Source: Zunongwangia pacifica (lineage in GTDB: Bacteria; Bacteroidota; Bacteroidia; Flavobacteriales; Flavobacteriaceae). Taken from it: a DNA stretch of 64,000 bases. Every line of letters starts with the position of its first letter. Position 1 is the stretch's first letter. Below are positions 1-8,541 of this stretch, in pieces. Location: the NCBI RefSeq assembly GCF_023499215.1, contig NZ_JAKHSK010000002.1, positions 124,001 to 188,000 on the forward strand, in the 5' to 3' direction. The position numbers were made by a program, and so were the translations under genes. The notes below the pieces were generated by a model, which saw only the letters and a program-made list of their open reading frames with translations, ran no database searches and was not told the origin of the DNA.

Positions 1-1023
1 CCTCAATTTTCTTCCAAAAGAAGCGCTTCTGGAATTAACTCCCCAAATGGCATCAAACCTATATCCATCAATATCAAATACCTTAACCCAATGCTTACAT
101 GCCTCTATCATCCATCTTTGCACATTCTCATTATTATAATTCAAAATGACCAGGTCATCCCAGAAATAATGTAAAAAACCATTGGTCCCCTCTGAGATAA
201 CCGAAGAATAAGCATCTCCTGTAAGATCATGTTCATAATAGTCATAGTAAATCGAATTTGTTCCTTTTGCCAAAATATCTTTTGCATACGGATGATCTAT
301 GGAGGTCTGGCTCAACGGAATATCAAAAATTACACGCAGGTTTAATCTTTTAGCTTCAGATACCAGTTCTTTTAATTCCACTTCAGTTCCAAGGGCGGGA
401 TTTAAATCAAAATAATCCGTCACATTATACCCCTGTCCTTCATAGGAAACCTCATAAACTGGTTGCAACCATATGGTATTAGCACCCAATTCTTTAATTT
501 CTGCCAGCTTGGAGGTGATGGCGGGGTAAGTCCCATTTGCTACAAAATTATAAGGCGTGATTTCATAAATTACCGCATCTGTCATCCATAAAGGCGAATC
601 TGTCTCTATATCAAATTCGTGCAGAGCACCTTCCTCTCTCATTACCAGAGTTTGAAGTCGCAAAGAATCCTCTTGCGCTACAACTAATAAATTATAATAA
701 TATGCTCCCGAAACCTCGGGAATTTTAACTTTAGCAATTGAATCATTTGGATTTTGAATAAGAGAAGAATGAGGGTTAACAACAGCCGGCTCCCAATGAT
801 ATTCTAATGAACGATTTCCAGGATTATTCAAAATTTTCACCTTCAAAAGAACACTGTCTCCCTCTATTTGAGCAATAGGTTTAACTAAGAGACTTGCTTT
901 ATCAAAAGGTTTTTCTGAATTTATCGGCTCTTCTGTAATCTCATCAACGTCATTTTCACATCCTGCAATAGTAATGGCTACCAAAGTGAGAACAGAAAAT
1001 AATAATTTTTTATAGTAAAACAT
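1..1023 (-). CDS. GH13 alpha-amylase-family lipoprotein, partial (C-terminus outside window)
   Basis: 341 codons are visible; the gene starts at the ATG at 1023 and runs off the left edge. The N-terminus is a lipoprotein signal with lipobox TIAGC, so the protein is probably surface or periplasmic. After an Ig-like N-terminal region comes a GH13 TIM barrel: NTIWLQPV, QGYNVTDYF and the nucleophile motif GYRFDAIWG (Asp about 324). It is clearly paralogous to the next gene upstream and lies 89 bp downstream of it on the same strand, so it is probably co-transcribed. Oddity: conserved region I, which in the neighbour reads DVVFNHSS, reads DIPLSQTS here, so the conserved subsite His is lost. The acid/base Glu region lies outside the window. 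It may be a degenerate or altered-specificity amylase, or a glucan-binding protein. Confidence 0.85.
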   Translation of the reverse strand, partial: MFYYKKLLFSVLTLVAITIAGCENDVDEITEEPINSEKPFDKASLLVKPIAQIEGDSVLLKVKILNNPGNRSLEYHWEPAVVNPHSSLIQNPNDSIAKVKIPEVSGAYYYNLLVVAQEDSLRLQTLVMREEGALHEFDIETDSPLWMTDAVIYEITPYNFVANGTYPAITSKLAEIKELGANTIWLQPVYEVSYEGQGYNVTDYFDLNPALGTEVELKELVSEAKRLNLRVIFDIPLSQTSIDHPYAKDILAKGTNSIYYDYYEHDLTGDAYSSVISEGTNGFLHYFWDDLVILNYNNENVQRWMIEACKHWVKVFDIDGYRFDAIWGVNSRSASFGRKLR

Positions 1024-1112
1024 GATCTATATATTTAGTCTCTTAACTATTGGGGGATTTATAAAAATTTAAAAAGCAAGGGATAAACTTATTTATAACT
1101 CCTTCTTTATCC

Positions 1113-3152
1113 TTAAAATTGAGTCAGTTGAAGCCACCTGACAGAATAGCCTTCCATAGGTATTTTTACCGCTGAAAAATCGTTTTTAATGTCAAAAGAT
1201 TCTGGACCAAGCACATCCTTTAAAACATAACCCTTCTTTCGAGCCAGCTTATTCATCTTGTTTTCCAGTTTTATTGTAGCTTTTACAGGCTTTTCTGAAA
1301 GATTTACAACAATGATGAAATCTTCATTTTCTTTCCACCTGTGGAAGGAGACAAGAGTTTCTCCCGGTGAAACCGCCAACTCTTCCATTTTACCACCACG
1401 TAAGGCCGGGTGGGTATTGTGCAATCCGATAATTTTTTTGTAGAAATCAAACAAATTGTTTTGATCTAAGGACCGAATACTTTCCCCTCGTTTAAAAATT
1501 TGATGTGTTGAATACGGATGAGACTTATGGCCTATCTCCTGCCCATTGTATAGCATTGGAATTCCAGGCAGGGAAAATAACAATGCAGCAGCCATTTTTG
1601 TTCGTGCCAAACCATTATCTCTAATGAAACCTGGCAGATCATTATTTTCAAGATAAAAGAGTTTCCTATTATTATTGCCTCCGTTTTGAAATAAGGCTTT
1701 CCTTAAAAGCTGTCCTCTTTTCTCTACATCCGGATGGTTGAAAATAGTATGGCTCTCTTCTTCATCATATTCATATTCCCAGGACCACTGGGAAACCCAC
1801 GTTGTATCCCGTGTCCAATCATAAGCCGCATCAAATCCAAGCTCATATACCTTCGGATCGGAACCCTTATCTTCTGCTAAGAGCAAAAATTCCGGATTTA
1901 TACTCTTCAATTCAGTGCGTAATCTTTCAGCAAATTCTGGGTTCCTGGAATTCAGACCCCATATAGCATCCAGACGATACCCATCAATATCATACTCCTT
2001 TAGCCAGTATTTGGCAATTTCAAGTATCCATCTTTGCACCTCTTCATTATTATAATTGAGGTTCACTAAATCGTCCCAGAAATAATTTATAAATCCATGT
2101 TCATCTTTTGTATACAAAGATGAATAGGCTTTGCCATCATCTTCGTGCTGATAAAAATCGTAATAATGTGAATTCTTTCCGTTCTTAATTAAATCTTTTG
2201 CATAGGGATGATTAATAGAACTATGGTTGAAGACCACATCTAAAATTACTCTTAGATTTAATTGTTTTGCCTTTTGTATTAATTCTTTGAGTTGCTTATC
2301 TGTACCGAAATTTGGATTTAAAGCAAGATAATTAGTTATGTCATAACCCTGCCCTCCAGCATATGTTCCAAAAATAGGTTGCAGCCAAATAGTATTAACT
2401 CCTAATTTCCTTATTTCCTCAAGCTTATCTGTGATATCCTGAAAAGTTCCGTTATCCACAAATGATGCGGGAGTAATCTGGTATATTACGGCATTATCCA
2501 TCCAGGTGGGTGAATATTTATCAATATCAAAATAATACAAACTATCCTTATCGCGAATGATCTTAGTTTGAAACCATGTGGTGTCATTTCCTGTAATCGC
2601 TGCCAGTTTATAAGTATAACCACCAATATCATTCGGAATACGAACAGTAGCCATTGGCTTATCCGGATTTTTAATTTCAGATACAGCCGGATTTCCCTCA
2701 GCTTCCTTCCAGTAATACTGTAAGCTTTGCTTGTAGTAAGGATTCTCAATTACCTCAGCTCTTAATTCTGCAATTCCGTTTTTTACCACTGTCCAGGGTT
2801 TAAGGATTGGTCTAGGCTCATATCCCAATTTATAATTCAATGTATCGGAAAGAAGATTTGGATCCTTCGGAACCTCCAGCCATATTTTGTTGTTCGATTT
2901 CTTCAGCGTTCTCTGAAAAGAAAAACGCCCGGAAGCATCTACCGCAACAGAAAATACTTCATTATTATGATGAGCTATAACCTCTTCAGTAGAAATTCCG
3001 ATTATTTCTCCTTTAATTTCCTGTTCTGGATTCCATATCACGGCATCATTACCATATAGTAGAATAGAAGGATATGTTGCCTGAGCATAATTTTTTATAC
3101 TTATAAATACGAAAAAAAGAATAACAAATCGATTCATAACATGTGAATTCAT
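1113..3152 (-). CDS. Exported GH13 alpha-amylase-family glycoside hydrolase
   Basis: 679 aa with an SPI-like signal (hydrophobic VILFFVFISI, then YAQA). A second ATG at codon 6 is an equally good start. Residues about 25-205 form beta-rich N-terminal modules; about 215-600 is the GH13 barrel. Catalytic residues are visible: region I DVVFNH (305-310), nucleophile Asp395 in GYRLDAIWG, acid/base Glu427 in LLAED, and Asp505 in ENND. In most GH13 enzymes the last motif is NHD; here the His is Asn, which is unusual. SLPGIPMLYNGQEIG follows, as expected. It likely hydrolyses alpha-glucans (starch/maltodextrin type) outside the cytoplasm. The tandem downstream paralog suggests a small starch-related pair; no SusC/SusD is adjacent within the window. 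Confidence 0.88.
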   Translation of the reverse strand: MNSHVMNRFVILFFVFISIKNYAQATYPSILLYGNDAVIWNPEQEIKGEIIGISTEEVIAHHNNEVFSVAVDASGRFSFQRTLKKSNNKIWLEVPKDPNLLSDTLNYKLGYEPRPILKPWTVVKNGIAELRAEVIENPYYKQSLQYYWKEAEGNPAVSEIKNPDKPMATVRIPNDIGGYTYKLAAITGNDTTWFQTKIIRDKDSLYYFDIDKYSPTWMDNAVIYQITPASFVDNGTFQDITDKLEEIRKLGVNTIWLQPIFGTYAGGQGYDITNYLALNPNFGTDKQLKELIQKAKQLNLRVILDVVFNHSSINHPYAKDLIKNGKNSHYYDFYQHEDDGKAYSSLYTKDEHGFINYFWDDLVNLNYNNEEVQRWILEIAKYWLKEYDIDGYRLDAIWGLNSRNPEFAERLRTELKSINPEFLLLAEDKGSDPKVYELGFDAAYDWTRDTTWVSQWSWEYEYDEEESHTIFNHPDVEKRGQLLRKALFQNGGNNNRKLFYLENNDLPGFIRDNGLARTKMAAALLFSLPGIPMLYNGQEIGHKSHPYSTHQIFKRGESIRSLDQNNLFDFYKKIIGLHNTHPALRGGKMEELAVSPGETLVSFHRWKENEDFIIVVNLSEKPVKATIKLENKMNKLARKKGYVLKDVLGPESFDIKNDFSAVKIPMEGYSVRWLQLTQF

Positions 3153-3496
3153 GCAATTATTAAAATATAAATTATCAAATAAGTGGTAAAGCTATAATAT
3201 TATTACGGTATTCACATTTCATTTATGCCTTACAAATGATTATAAATTGTCTGCTTTTTAAATCGATTGGATTTTTTCTGCTTAAATGCAGTTTATGGAT
3301 ATAGAAGTTACCTGGTCCGGAAAAGCAACCTCTACTCCTTTTAAATATCAATAAGTCCTATCCTGCTTATAAGTTTCCTGTCATTAAAGTTTCAGTAAAA
3401 TTTCTCCAGGGCAAGCCCACGGAGCATTCTGGAGGAACACCTTTTCGATTTTAAACTTTGATTGACGAGGCAAGTCTCGGATATTTACCCCACTAG

Positions 3497-3706
3497 AATA
3501 GACCTGTTACTAGTTTTGGTGCACGGCACAGCTTTGCTAATTGCTTAAAGCAAAAAGCGGCATACCTGCTCCAAACCTCAAATGCTAAAATTTACGAAGT
3601 TTCCGAAAGCGTAGGGTTCAGATCGCAAAGCAGTTTTGGGAGAAGTTTTCAAAAACAATTCAAAATGACTCCTTCAGAGTTTGTTGAAAAAGGAGTACAT
3701 CTGTAG
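3497..3706 (+). pseudogene. Remnant of an AraC-family transcriptional regulator
   Basis: The frame ending in TAG at 3704-3706 is open back to 3497 and has no start codon. Its last 50 or so codons read like the second half of an AraC/XylS HTH domain: QKAAYLLQTSNAKIYEV, then SVGFRSQSSFGRSF, then KMTPSEFV. The pattern (helix, VGF.s.SsF.r.Fk...g.tPseF) is diagnostic of the family. Everything upstream (sensor domain and first HTH) is missing, so this is the tail of a decayed regulator. It may once have controlled the adjacent GH13 genes, as AraC or hybrid regulators often do in Bacteroidetes; that link is an inference. Confidence 0.7.
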
Positions 3707-3851
3707 TCTTAATTCTATACAAGAAGTTCAGATTTTTTTAATATCAAACATCAAGAGCAAAGGATACAAATTTTAACAAATGCTTGCGTTGATAGATTTT
3801 CAAATTTAGCAGGATTTTATAGTTCAGCCCCCAAATCTACCATAACTTACC

Positions 3852-3923
3852 TGCGCAGGGTTCCTGTGCTGTTTTTATAGCGTACGGGAAGTTAAGCGTA
3901 AAATAAAAACAGCAGAGGGCGCA
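3852..3923. repeat. Large imperfect hairpin (nested inverted repeats)
   Basis: An 11-bp perfect inverted repeat, GCTGTTTTTAT at 3868-3878 and ATAAAAACAGC at 3903-3913, is flanked by an outer 5-bp pair, TGCGC at 3852-3856 and GCGCA at 3919-3923. The 24-nt loop carries two direct copies of AGCGTA. It lies just past the end of the mobilization operon and could be a transcription terminator, a transfer origin or an element end. None of these is proven. Confidence 0.5.
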
Positions 3924-3937
3924 TCCTACTCATGTTG

Positions 3938-3990
3938 TTTACTGTAAATTTTTGCCTGTTTTCAAGGCTTTCCAAAAGATTTACTGTAAA
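3938..3990. repeat. Two copies of TTTACTGTAAA, 42 bp apart
   Basis: The near-perfect palindrome TTTACTGTAAA occurs at 3938-3948 and again at 3980-3990. Identical palindromic sites spaced by four helical turns look like protein-binding sites. They sit between the hairpin at 3852-3923 and the mobilization genes. Confidence 0.45.
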
Positions 3991-4014
3991 AAGTAGCTAA
4001 TTTGCCACAGGGCC

Positions 4015-4030
4015 ATTTGTCATGACAAAT
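4015..4030. repeat. 16-bp perfect palindrome
   Basis: ATTTGTCATGACAAAT is a perfect 16-bp dyad 70 bp beyond the stop codon of the last mobilization gene. It is a candidate operator or element-end site. Confidence 0.45.
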
Positions 4031-4099
4031 TCTAATTTTGATCTTCCAGCCACTGGCAATACTCCTCTTTAATTTATAATATAGGTGAGCCAAATTATA

Positions 4100-4399
4100 T
4101 TAGAAGAAAATTATATAAACCAGGATTCCATTTAGAATCAAAGAAGCGGTAAAGAGCGTTAGAGCCCATGCCGGGTAAGCCTTTGCTTTTTCAAGTTTAT
4201 GGCCGAGACTATTCATTTCCCGGCTGTGGGAATCCAGTGCCTTTTCGATTTTTTCCTGCTGCTGCATTATGGCGTACTCCAGGCTGTTGCTATCAATAGC
4301 CAATTTTTCCTGCTGAATTTTCTCCAGTTTTTCCACCGTCTTTTCAAACTGGCTGATTTCTGAAACCAGCAATTCACTAAGTTGTTCCAATTTTGCCAT
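4100..4399 (-). CDS. Coiled-coil, C-terminally anchored membrane protein of the mobilization module
   Basis: 99 aa. Residues about 5-75 are a charged heptad-like coiled coil (EKTVEKLEKIQQEK, QQQEKIEKAL). Residues about 77-99 form one hydrophobic membrane segment (WALTLFTASLILNGILVYIIF) ending at the C-terminus. It is the last gene of the mobilization operon, 10 bp after the relaxase. Small proteins of this shape are commonly found next to relaxases of Bacteroidetes mobilizable elements (resembling the DUF6730 group, from memory). It might tether the relaxosome to the inner membrane or coupling protein; that role is an inference. Confidence 0.6.
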   Translation of the reverse strand: MAKLEQLSELLVSEISQFEKTVEKLEKIQQEKLAIDSNSLEYAIMQQQEKIEKALDSHSREMNSLGHKLEKAKAYPAWALTLFTASLILNGILVYIIFF

Positions 4400-4409
4400 G
4401 ATTTTAAAT

Positions 4410-5279
4410 TTAAAGCCCCATGCCTATATCCAGGCCTTTGGAGATGACTTCCTTAATAACGTGTTTGGCTATAGCCTTGACCATTCCTGTGGAGAGCTCG
4501 ACTGTTTTCCCTGCTAATTTTAATTGGGTGTTTTCCCGGAGGAAGTTCGGTATTGTTTTCCCTGAAGCCAGGCTTTTACCAATATTACCACCCGTCATGG
4601 AACGGTGCACTTCACTACCCTTTAGGTTGAAGTTGTCAAACTCAAAGCGAAAGCCCTGGAGCTTATCCGCTTTGTTGATGCAGGGAATGACTTTTACCCC
4701 GTTTGTTTCCATCCCTTTGATATAATCTTCAAAGCTGCGCGGCCTGAACTGTTTCATGGTAAGGTCGTGCCTTCTCTTTATTTCCGTTCGTATGGAGGAG
4801 AGATTCATTTCTTTTTCCCACTGCACCTGTTTAACCGTGGTGAGCTGCATCCTTTCCGCCACTTTCTCTGCAGCCTGCTGGCTGCGTTTGCCGATAAAGC
4901 TATCATTGTAGCCCTGTCCTTTGAAATCAATACGGTTTACATAAAGATGAATATGCTTATGTTCTTTATCAGTATGTACAAATGCAATTGCCTGGCGGTC
5001 TTTTAGGTTCATTTCCTTCATAAATTCGGCGCAGATCCTGGAGAGTGCTTTTTTATCCAGGATTTTCCCATCATCAATGGTAGGGCTAAGTACAAAAGAC
5101 AGCGTATTATTTTTGCAATTCTGGTTGAGCTCCTGGGTAAACCGGAATTCTGCGGTCACTTCATTAGGAGAATCGGCAGCAAGATTTTGGGAGAAGATCA
5201 CCTGGGCATCTTTTTCCTGGTTCCAGCCATACTGCATGGAAGCCCTGGTATGCGCTATTGCTTTTCCTTTGCCAATCAT
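4410..5279 (-). CDS. Relaxase / mobilization nuclease (MobB-type, Bacteroidetes)
   Basis: 289 aa. The relaxase domain covers roughly residues 1-180. The metal-binding three-His motif is HKHIH (His107, His109, His111), preceded by IAFVHTDKE. The candidate nicking Tyr is Tyr17, in MQYGW. The enzyme should nick and covalently bind one strand at oriT and pilot it during conjugative transfer by a helper element. Its start overlaps the end of the upstream MobC-like gene by 4 bp, so the two are translationally coupled. The C-terminal 100 residues are shorter than in large relaxases, typical of mobilizable (not self-transmissible) elements. Confidence 0.9.
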   Translation of the reverse strand: MIGKGKAIAHTRASMQYGWNQEKDAQVIFSQNLAADSPNEVTAEFRFTQELNQNCKNNTLSFVLSPTIDDGKILDKKALSRICAEFMKEMNLKDRQAIAFVHTDKEHKHIHLYVNRIDFKGQGYNDSFIGKRSQQAAEKVAERMQLTTVKQVQWEKEMNLSSIRTEIKRRHDLTMKQFRPRSFEDYIKGMETNGVKVIPCINKADKLQGFRFEFDNFNLKGSEVHRSMTGGNIGKSLASGKTIPNFLRENTQLKLAGKTVELSTGMVKAIAKHVIKEVISKGLDIGMGL

Positions 5280-5773
5280 TTTTTTACATTTTGAAGGTGG
5301 GTTTTAATCTCTTCGGCCAGCTTATAGATTTCCCGCGAGAGTTCAGGGTCCTTTCTGCGGAACATATTCCCGATAGACTTGAAGTTGTTATGAAACTTTG
5401 AAAGGGTTTTATAGATCTCGATATGATCCTCGGAGAGGCGTTCTTTGATCTCTTTTTCATAGGCCGCCCTTCTGCAAAATTCACTTAAGGAAAGTCCGCT
5501 GTGCCTGGCTTTTATTTTGAGCAGCTTCTTTTCATAAATGGAACACCGGAATTTTATGTTTTGGCTTTTCCCCTTAAACCGCTCCTTTTTTTTATTGCGA
5601 CCATCGGGAGCAATCAAGATTGTGCCCACAGGCACACATCTTGAATTATCATCCAAATTTGAGAAGGATATAGGAAGGCCCTTGTGGTCCTGCTCAGTCT
5701 TTGAATCAACCTTTTTAGCAATTACATCCTGATTCTTTCCGTGGAGTTCATTTTTTTGTTTGACATTTTTCAT
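5276..5773 (-). CDS. MobC-like relaxosome accessory protein
   Basis: 165 aa. The N-terminal 60 residues are polar and low in structure. From about residue 65 there is a ribbon-helix-helix-like region (KFRCSIYEKKLLKIKA, then GLSLSEFCRRAAY) and a helical tail, matching plasmid mobilization relaxosome proteins. It is expected to bind oriT and help the relaxase melt and nick DNA. It overlaps the downstream relaxase by 4 bp and the upstream primase gene by 26 bp, so all three are probably made from one transcript. Confidence 0.8.
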   Translation of the reverse strand: MKNVKQKNELHGKNQDVIAKKVDSKTEQDHKGLPISFSNLDDNSRCVPVGTILIAPDGRNKKKERFKGKSQNIKFRCSIYEKKLLKIKARHSGLSLSEFCRRAAYEKEIKERLSEDHIEIYKTLSKFHNNFKSIGNMFRRKDPELSREIYKLAEEIKTHLQNVKK

Positions 5774-6623
5774 CTTTCAGTTTATCGTTTAGATCTACAT
5801 ATCCGTTATAAAGAGCACTGGAGTCAGTGATGTTATCATAAAGGTTTAGAAGCTCCTTAGTAGCTTTTTCTCCTGCAGCATCATGATCCAGGAAGAGCAA
5901 TACTTCCGGGTAGTATGGAATAAGTTCTTCAATGTCTTTAAGGAAGGAAAGAGAGTTAAGTACTATAATATCTGAAGCCATTACCAGTTCCTCATTTATA
6001 ACAGCAAGGGAAAGAAAATCAAAAATGCCTTCTGTTACGAGAAGTCGATCTGAAGAATGATTGATAAAGCTGTACGATTTAGGAGAAGAGGAATTCTTAT
6101 AATATTTATTCCGAAGCTCCCATCCTCCCAGGCTGTTCTCTAATCCTATGGCAAAATATTCCCTGTTATTAATCCTGTACCCGATTTCTTTACAGTACAT
6201 CCTGGCAACTTCAAGAGGAATGTTCCTGGAACGCAAATAGCCTTGTAAAGCCAAATGCTTTAAGGGTTCTATAGCTATGACTTCAATTTTGTTTTCAGAA
6301 TGCAATTGTGGCTCAGGCGCATTAAAATTGGGAATAATTGTATCTGCCTTTAGAAATTCCATTGCTTCCTTTACAGAAAAGGACTTCATTTCCATAATCA
6401 GGTCGATAATGGAACCTCCTTTTCCTATTCCGAAGTCATACCATAAATTCTTAACTAAGGAAACGTTGAAAGAGGCTTGGGTTTCTGACCGTAGGGGACT
6501 CAGAAACCAAGCTTCTTTTTCCGTTGTCTTGCTGGGGAAGTGCCCTAATTTTGCAAGTGTTTTTACGATGCAAATATTACGGGCGCTTTCACAGCTCTTG
6601 TATATACTACTTTCTCTTCCCAT
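5748..6623 (-). CDS. Toprim-domain primase of mobile element (CHC2/DnaG-like)
   Basis: The frame is open to an ATG at 6725, but the ATG at 6623 (MGRESSIYKSCESAR) starts the recognisable domain and is preferred; this gives 291 aa. The N-terminal part has the shape of a primase zinc-ribbon domain (WFLSPLRSETQASF, then LWYDFGIGKGGSIIDLIM), but its zinc Cys residues are absent, as in many element-borne versions. The C-terminal Toprim domain shows the acidic motifs VTEGIFDFLSL and LFLDHDAAG. It probably primes replication of the transferred single strand. It precedes the MobC-like gene with a 26-bp overlap. Confidence 0.85.
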   Translation of the reverse strand: MGRESSIYKSCESARNICIVKTLAKLGHFPSKTTEKEAWFLSPLRSETQASFNVSLVKNLWYDFGIGKGGSIIDLIMEMKSFSVKEAMEFLKADTIIPNFNAPEPQLHSENKIEVIAIEPLKHLALQGYLRSRNIPLEVARMYCKEIGYRINNREYFAIGLENSLGGWELRNKYYKNSSSPKSYSFINHSSDRLLVTEGIFDFLSLAVINEELVMASDIIVLNSLSFLKDIEELIPYYPEVLLFLDHDAAGEKATKELLNLYDNITDSSALYNGYVDLNDKLKDEKCQTKK

Positions 6624-6866
6624 TTGCTTTTCTTTGTTAGTAAATTTTGCTATTCCCACTTCATCATTATTTTTTGATGAAAAAACGATGAGGAAAACGA
6701 TGCGGCTGAAAACTCCCACCATCACTGGTCTTATTTATATTTTCTCATCATTCATCAAAAAAAAAGAAATAACCTAAAGCTGTTTCCCAATATGGTACGC
6801 TCTAAACCACCTGTAATGATGATGATCTGGTGGAAAAACCATTAAACACAGGCTTCCCCAGGCGTA

Positions 6867-8090
6867 TCAATTTTGCATCATCTCACTAAATTTCTGTTCT
6901 TCCCCAAAGCGCTGCAGTAAAAAGGATTTTGTAACAGTATAGTACCGTCCCTTTGCAGGTATTAATCCCAGGCCGCCTTCCAGCCACATGATCATCTTCT
7001 GATAGCTTAGGGAATTGTCCTGGTTGGTTAGCTTCCAGTCCTTCTTTAAGATCTGCCGCAATTGCGTTAAATCGGTTTTAATCCGGGTTCGGTTTAAAAC
7101 CTGCAAAGCATCCATGGGGCAAATAGCCACTTCGTCTACTTCACAAGTTTCCATAAGGCTTAAGAGAATACTGGCCAGTTCTTTTTCGACACGGTTCCGG
7201 TTATTTTGCATCAAATTCGCCAAAGCATTAGTGCGCACCTCTTCCGGAGTAAACCACATTCGTGTTCTATGTGTAGTCGTTAATTTTCGGTGTTCCAGGT
7301 AGTAGAGAAAAGCCGGAATTTCTGCTTTCAGATCTTCTAAAAAATGTGTTTCTTCTTTTTCCAGTGAAGGGATTTTCAACACCCAAAATCGAGTTTCCTC
7401 AGTGTCGATCTTAATGAAGTTATCTTCATTGTTGCTGCAGAGGATAAACTTGCCAAAAAACTCCACCTCCCGCTTGTCTTTGCCTTTAGCTTCGAGCTTG
7501 TTAAAATCGGTGGTGCTTAGGTATTTGATGCGTTCGGTAAGCTCTTCCTTATTAAACAGCACTTCATCAATACAAATCAGAAGTTTATTTGCCCAATCGG
7601 CATTAAACTGGCTGCTGAAATTATCATTGGTAAGGTAAGTCAGGTTGTTCTCAAAAATCGCTTTTAACCATTTCAGGAAAGTTGTTTTACCGGTAACCCT
7701 TTCTTTGGAAACCAAACACAGAATAGGTAACATCTGCAGCGGTTTTAAATACAGTAATTGCAGGTAATCAAGACCCAGCTCTACCTGGCTCCCGAAGATA
7801 TGATTCATAAAGCGCAGGGAGATCTCAATTTTACCTGCCTGGGGAGTATGAGGCAAAGGAGAATAGGTGTTGTAAAACCCATGGAATTCCTGTTTAAAAT
7901 CCGTATGACTGGGAAGACAGGCAAAACCATCATATCTTTTAATGGTGCCAATAAAAGCTTTGCCATGATCATTACGTAGCGTTTCGATATTCCATGGCAC
8001 CAGGGTTTCATTAAAACTCCCGGTAATGGTGGGCAGCTGTACTATTTTATAATAGCAGGTACCCACCCTGATATAGGATAACTTTTTCAT
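6867..8090 (-). CDS. Primase-helicase-type SF3-like ATPase (DUF5906-like)
   Basis: 407 aa. Walker A is SKERVTGKTT (residues about 128-137), Walker B is LICIDE (171-176), and a sensor-like FILCSNNED follows at about 215-224. This is the arrangement of viral/plasmid SF3 and primase-coupled helicases. The C-terminal 100 residues look like a winged-helix or specificity region. It should unwind DNA during element replication, working with the Toprim primase 140 bp downstream on the same strand. Relatives in Bacteroidetes integrative elements occupy the same position, between an HTH gene and the primase. Confidence 0.8.
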   Translation of the reverse strand: MKKLSYIRVGTCYYKIVQLPTITGSFNETLVPWNIETLRNDHGKAFIGTIKRYDGFACLPSHTDFKQEFHGFYNTYSPLPHTPQAGKIEISLRFMNHIFGSQVELGLDYLQLLYLKPLQMLPILCLVSKERVTGKTTFLKWLKAIFENNLTYLTNDNFSSQFNADWANKLLICIDEVLFNKEELTERIKYLSTTDFNKLEAKGKDKREVEFFGKFILCSNNEDNFIKIDTEETRFWVLKIPSLEKEETHFLEDLKAEIPAFLYYLEHRKLTTTHRTRMWFTPEEVRTNALANLMQNNRNRVEKELASILLSLMETCEVDEVAICPMDALQVLNRTRIKTDLTQLRQILKKDWKLTNQDNSLSYQKMIMWLEGGLGLIPAKGRYYTVTKSFLLQRFGEEQKFSEMMQN

Positions 8091-8124
8091 CTTTAAAAGT
8101 TTTTGAGATTAGTAAAGGCTAACC

Positions 8125-8415
8125 CTACTTCCGGTTTTTTAGCAGCTTCTGGTTGAACTGTTGTTCCAGGAATTCATCAGAAAGCTCAGGTTCTCCCAGC
8201 AGCCAGGCATCTATCTTATCCTTGTCAAAAAACTTTTGACGGATATTGGGGTTGTTCCCCATAGGGATAAGCCGCAGATGCGTAAGCTTATAGATCTTGC
8301 TTTTGGAAAGTCCGGTATATTGTGCCAGGTCTTCCACGTTCATTACTTTTTTAGTGTGGGAGAGTAAGACTTTAATTTCTTCCAGTAAACCCACCACTTC
8401 TTTTTGCTCATTCAT
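8125..8415 (-). CDS. Helix-turn-helix DNA-binding protein (excisionase-like)
   Basis: The frame is open upstream to 8469, but the ATG at 8415 (MNEQKEVVGLLEEIKVLL) fits the family, giving 96 aa. After an N-terminal helix comes VMNVEDLAQYTGLSKSKIYKL, a MerR/excisionase-type winged helix, followed by the wing residues IPMG...KFFDKDKIDAWL. Proteins of this class sit at the head of Bacteroidetes mobilizable elements and act as excisionases or regulators. It is 34 bp upstream of the helicase gene. Confidence 0.8.
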   Translation of the reverse strand: MNEQKEVVGLLEEIKVLLSHTKKVMNVEDLAQYTGLSKSKIYKLTHLRLIPMGNNPNIRQKFFDKDKIDAWLLGEPELSDEFLEQQFNQKLLKNRK

Positions 8416-8541
8416 AACGATTAGCATTAAAATTAGAGAATGAGTAAAAGGCCTTTTACATTTTTGCACAGGACAAACTTAGGAAAGCAAATACCTGTAA
8501 AACAATAGGATAATGCAAATAAGAAGGAAATTATGCTATAA

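Larger units (their letters stand above)
3153..4099. other. Gene-poor stretch with regulator relic and palindromes
   Basis: No intact gene is visible. The stretch contains an in-frame remnant of an AraC-family DNA-binding domain (3497-3706, listed separately) and, towards the mobilization genes, a cluster of inverted repeats (3852-4030, listed separately). It looks like the junction between the GH13 genes and the accessory island. No copy of the tRNA 3' end was found here that would mark an attachment site. Confidence 0.6.

Noticed and set aside
3153-4099. Attachment-site copy of the tRNA 3' end
   Set aside because: Looked for the T-arm/acceptor sequence here and saw no match.
6624-6725. Extended N-terminus for the primase gene (34 extra codons)
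   Set aside because: Hydrophobic and unrelated to the family; the ATG at 6623 matches the domain start.
7015-7302. Open frame opposite the helicase gene
   Set aside because: Antisense shadow of a well-supported ATPase gene, with no domain or signal of its own.
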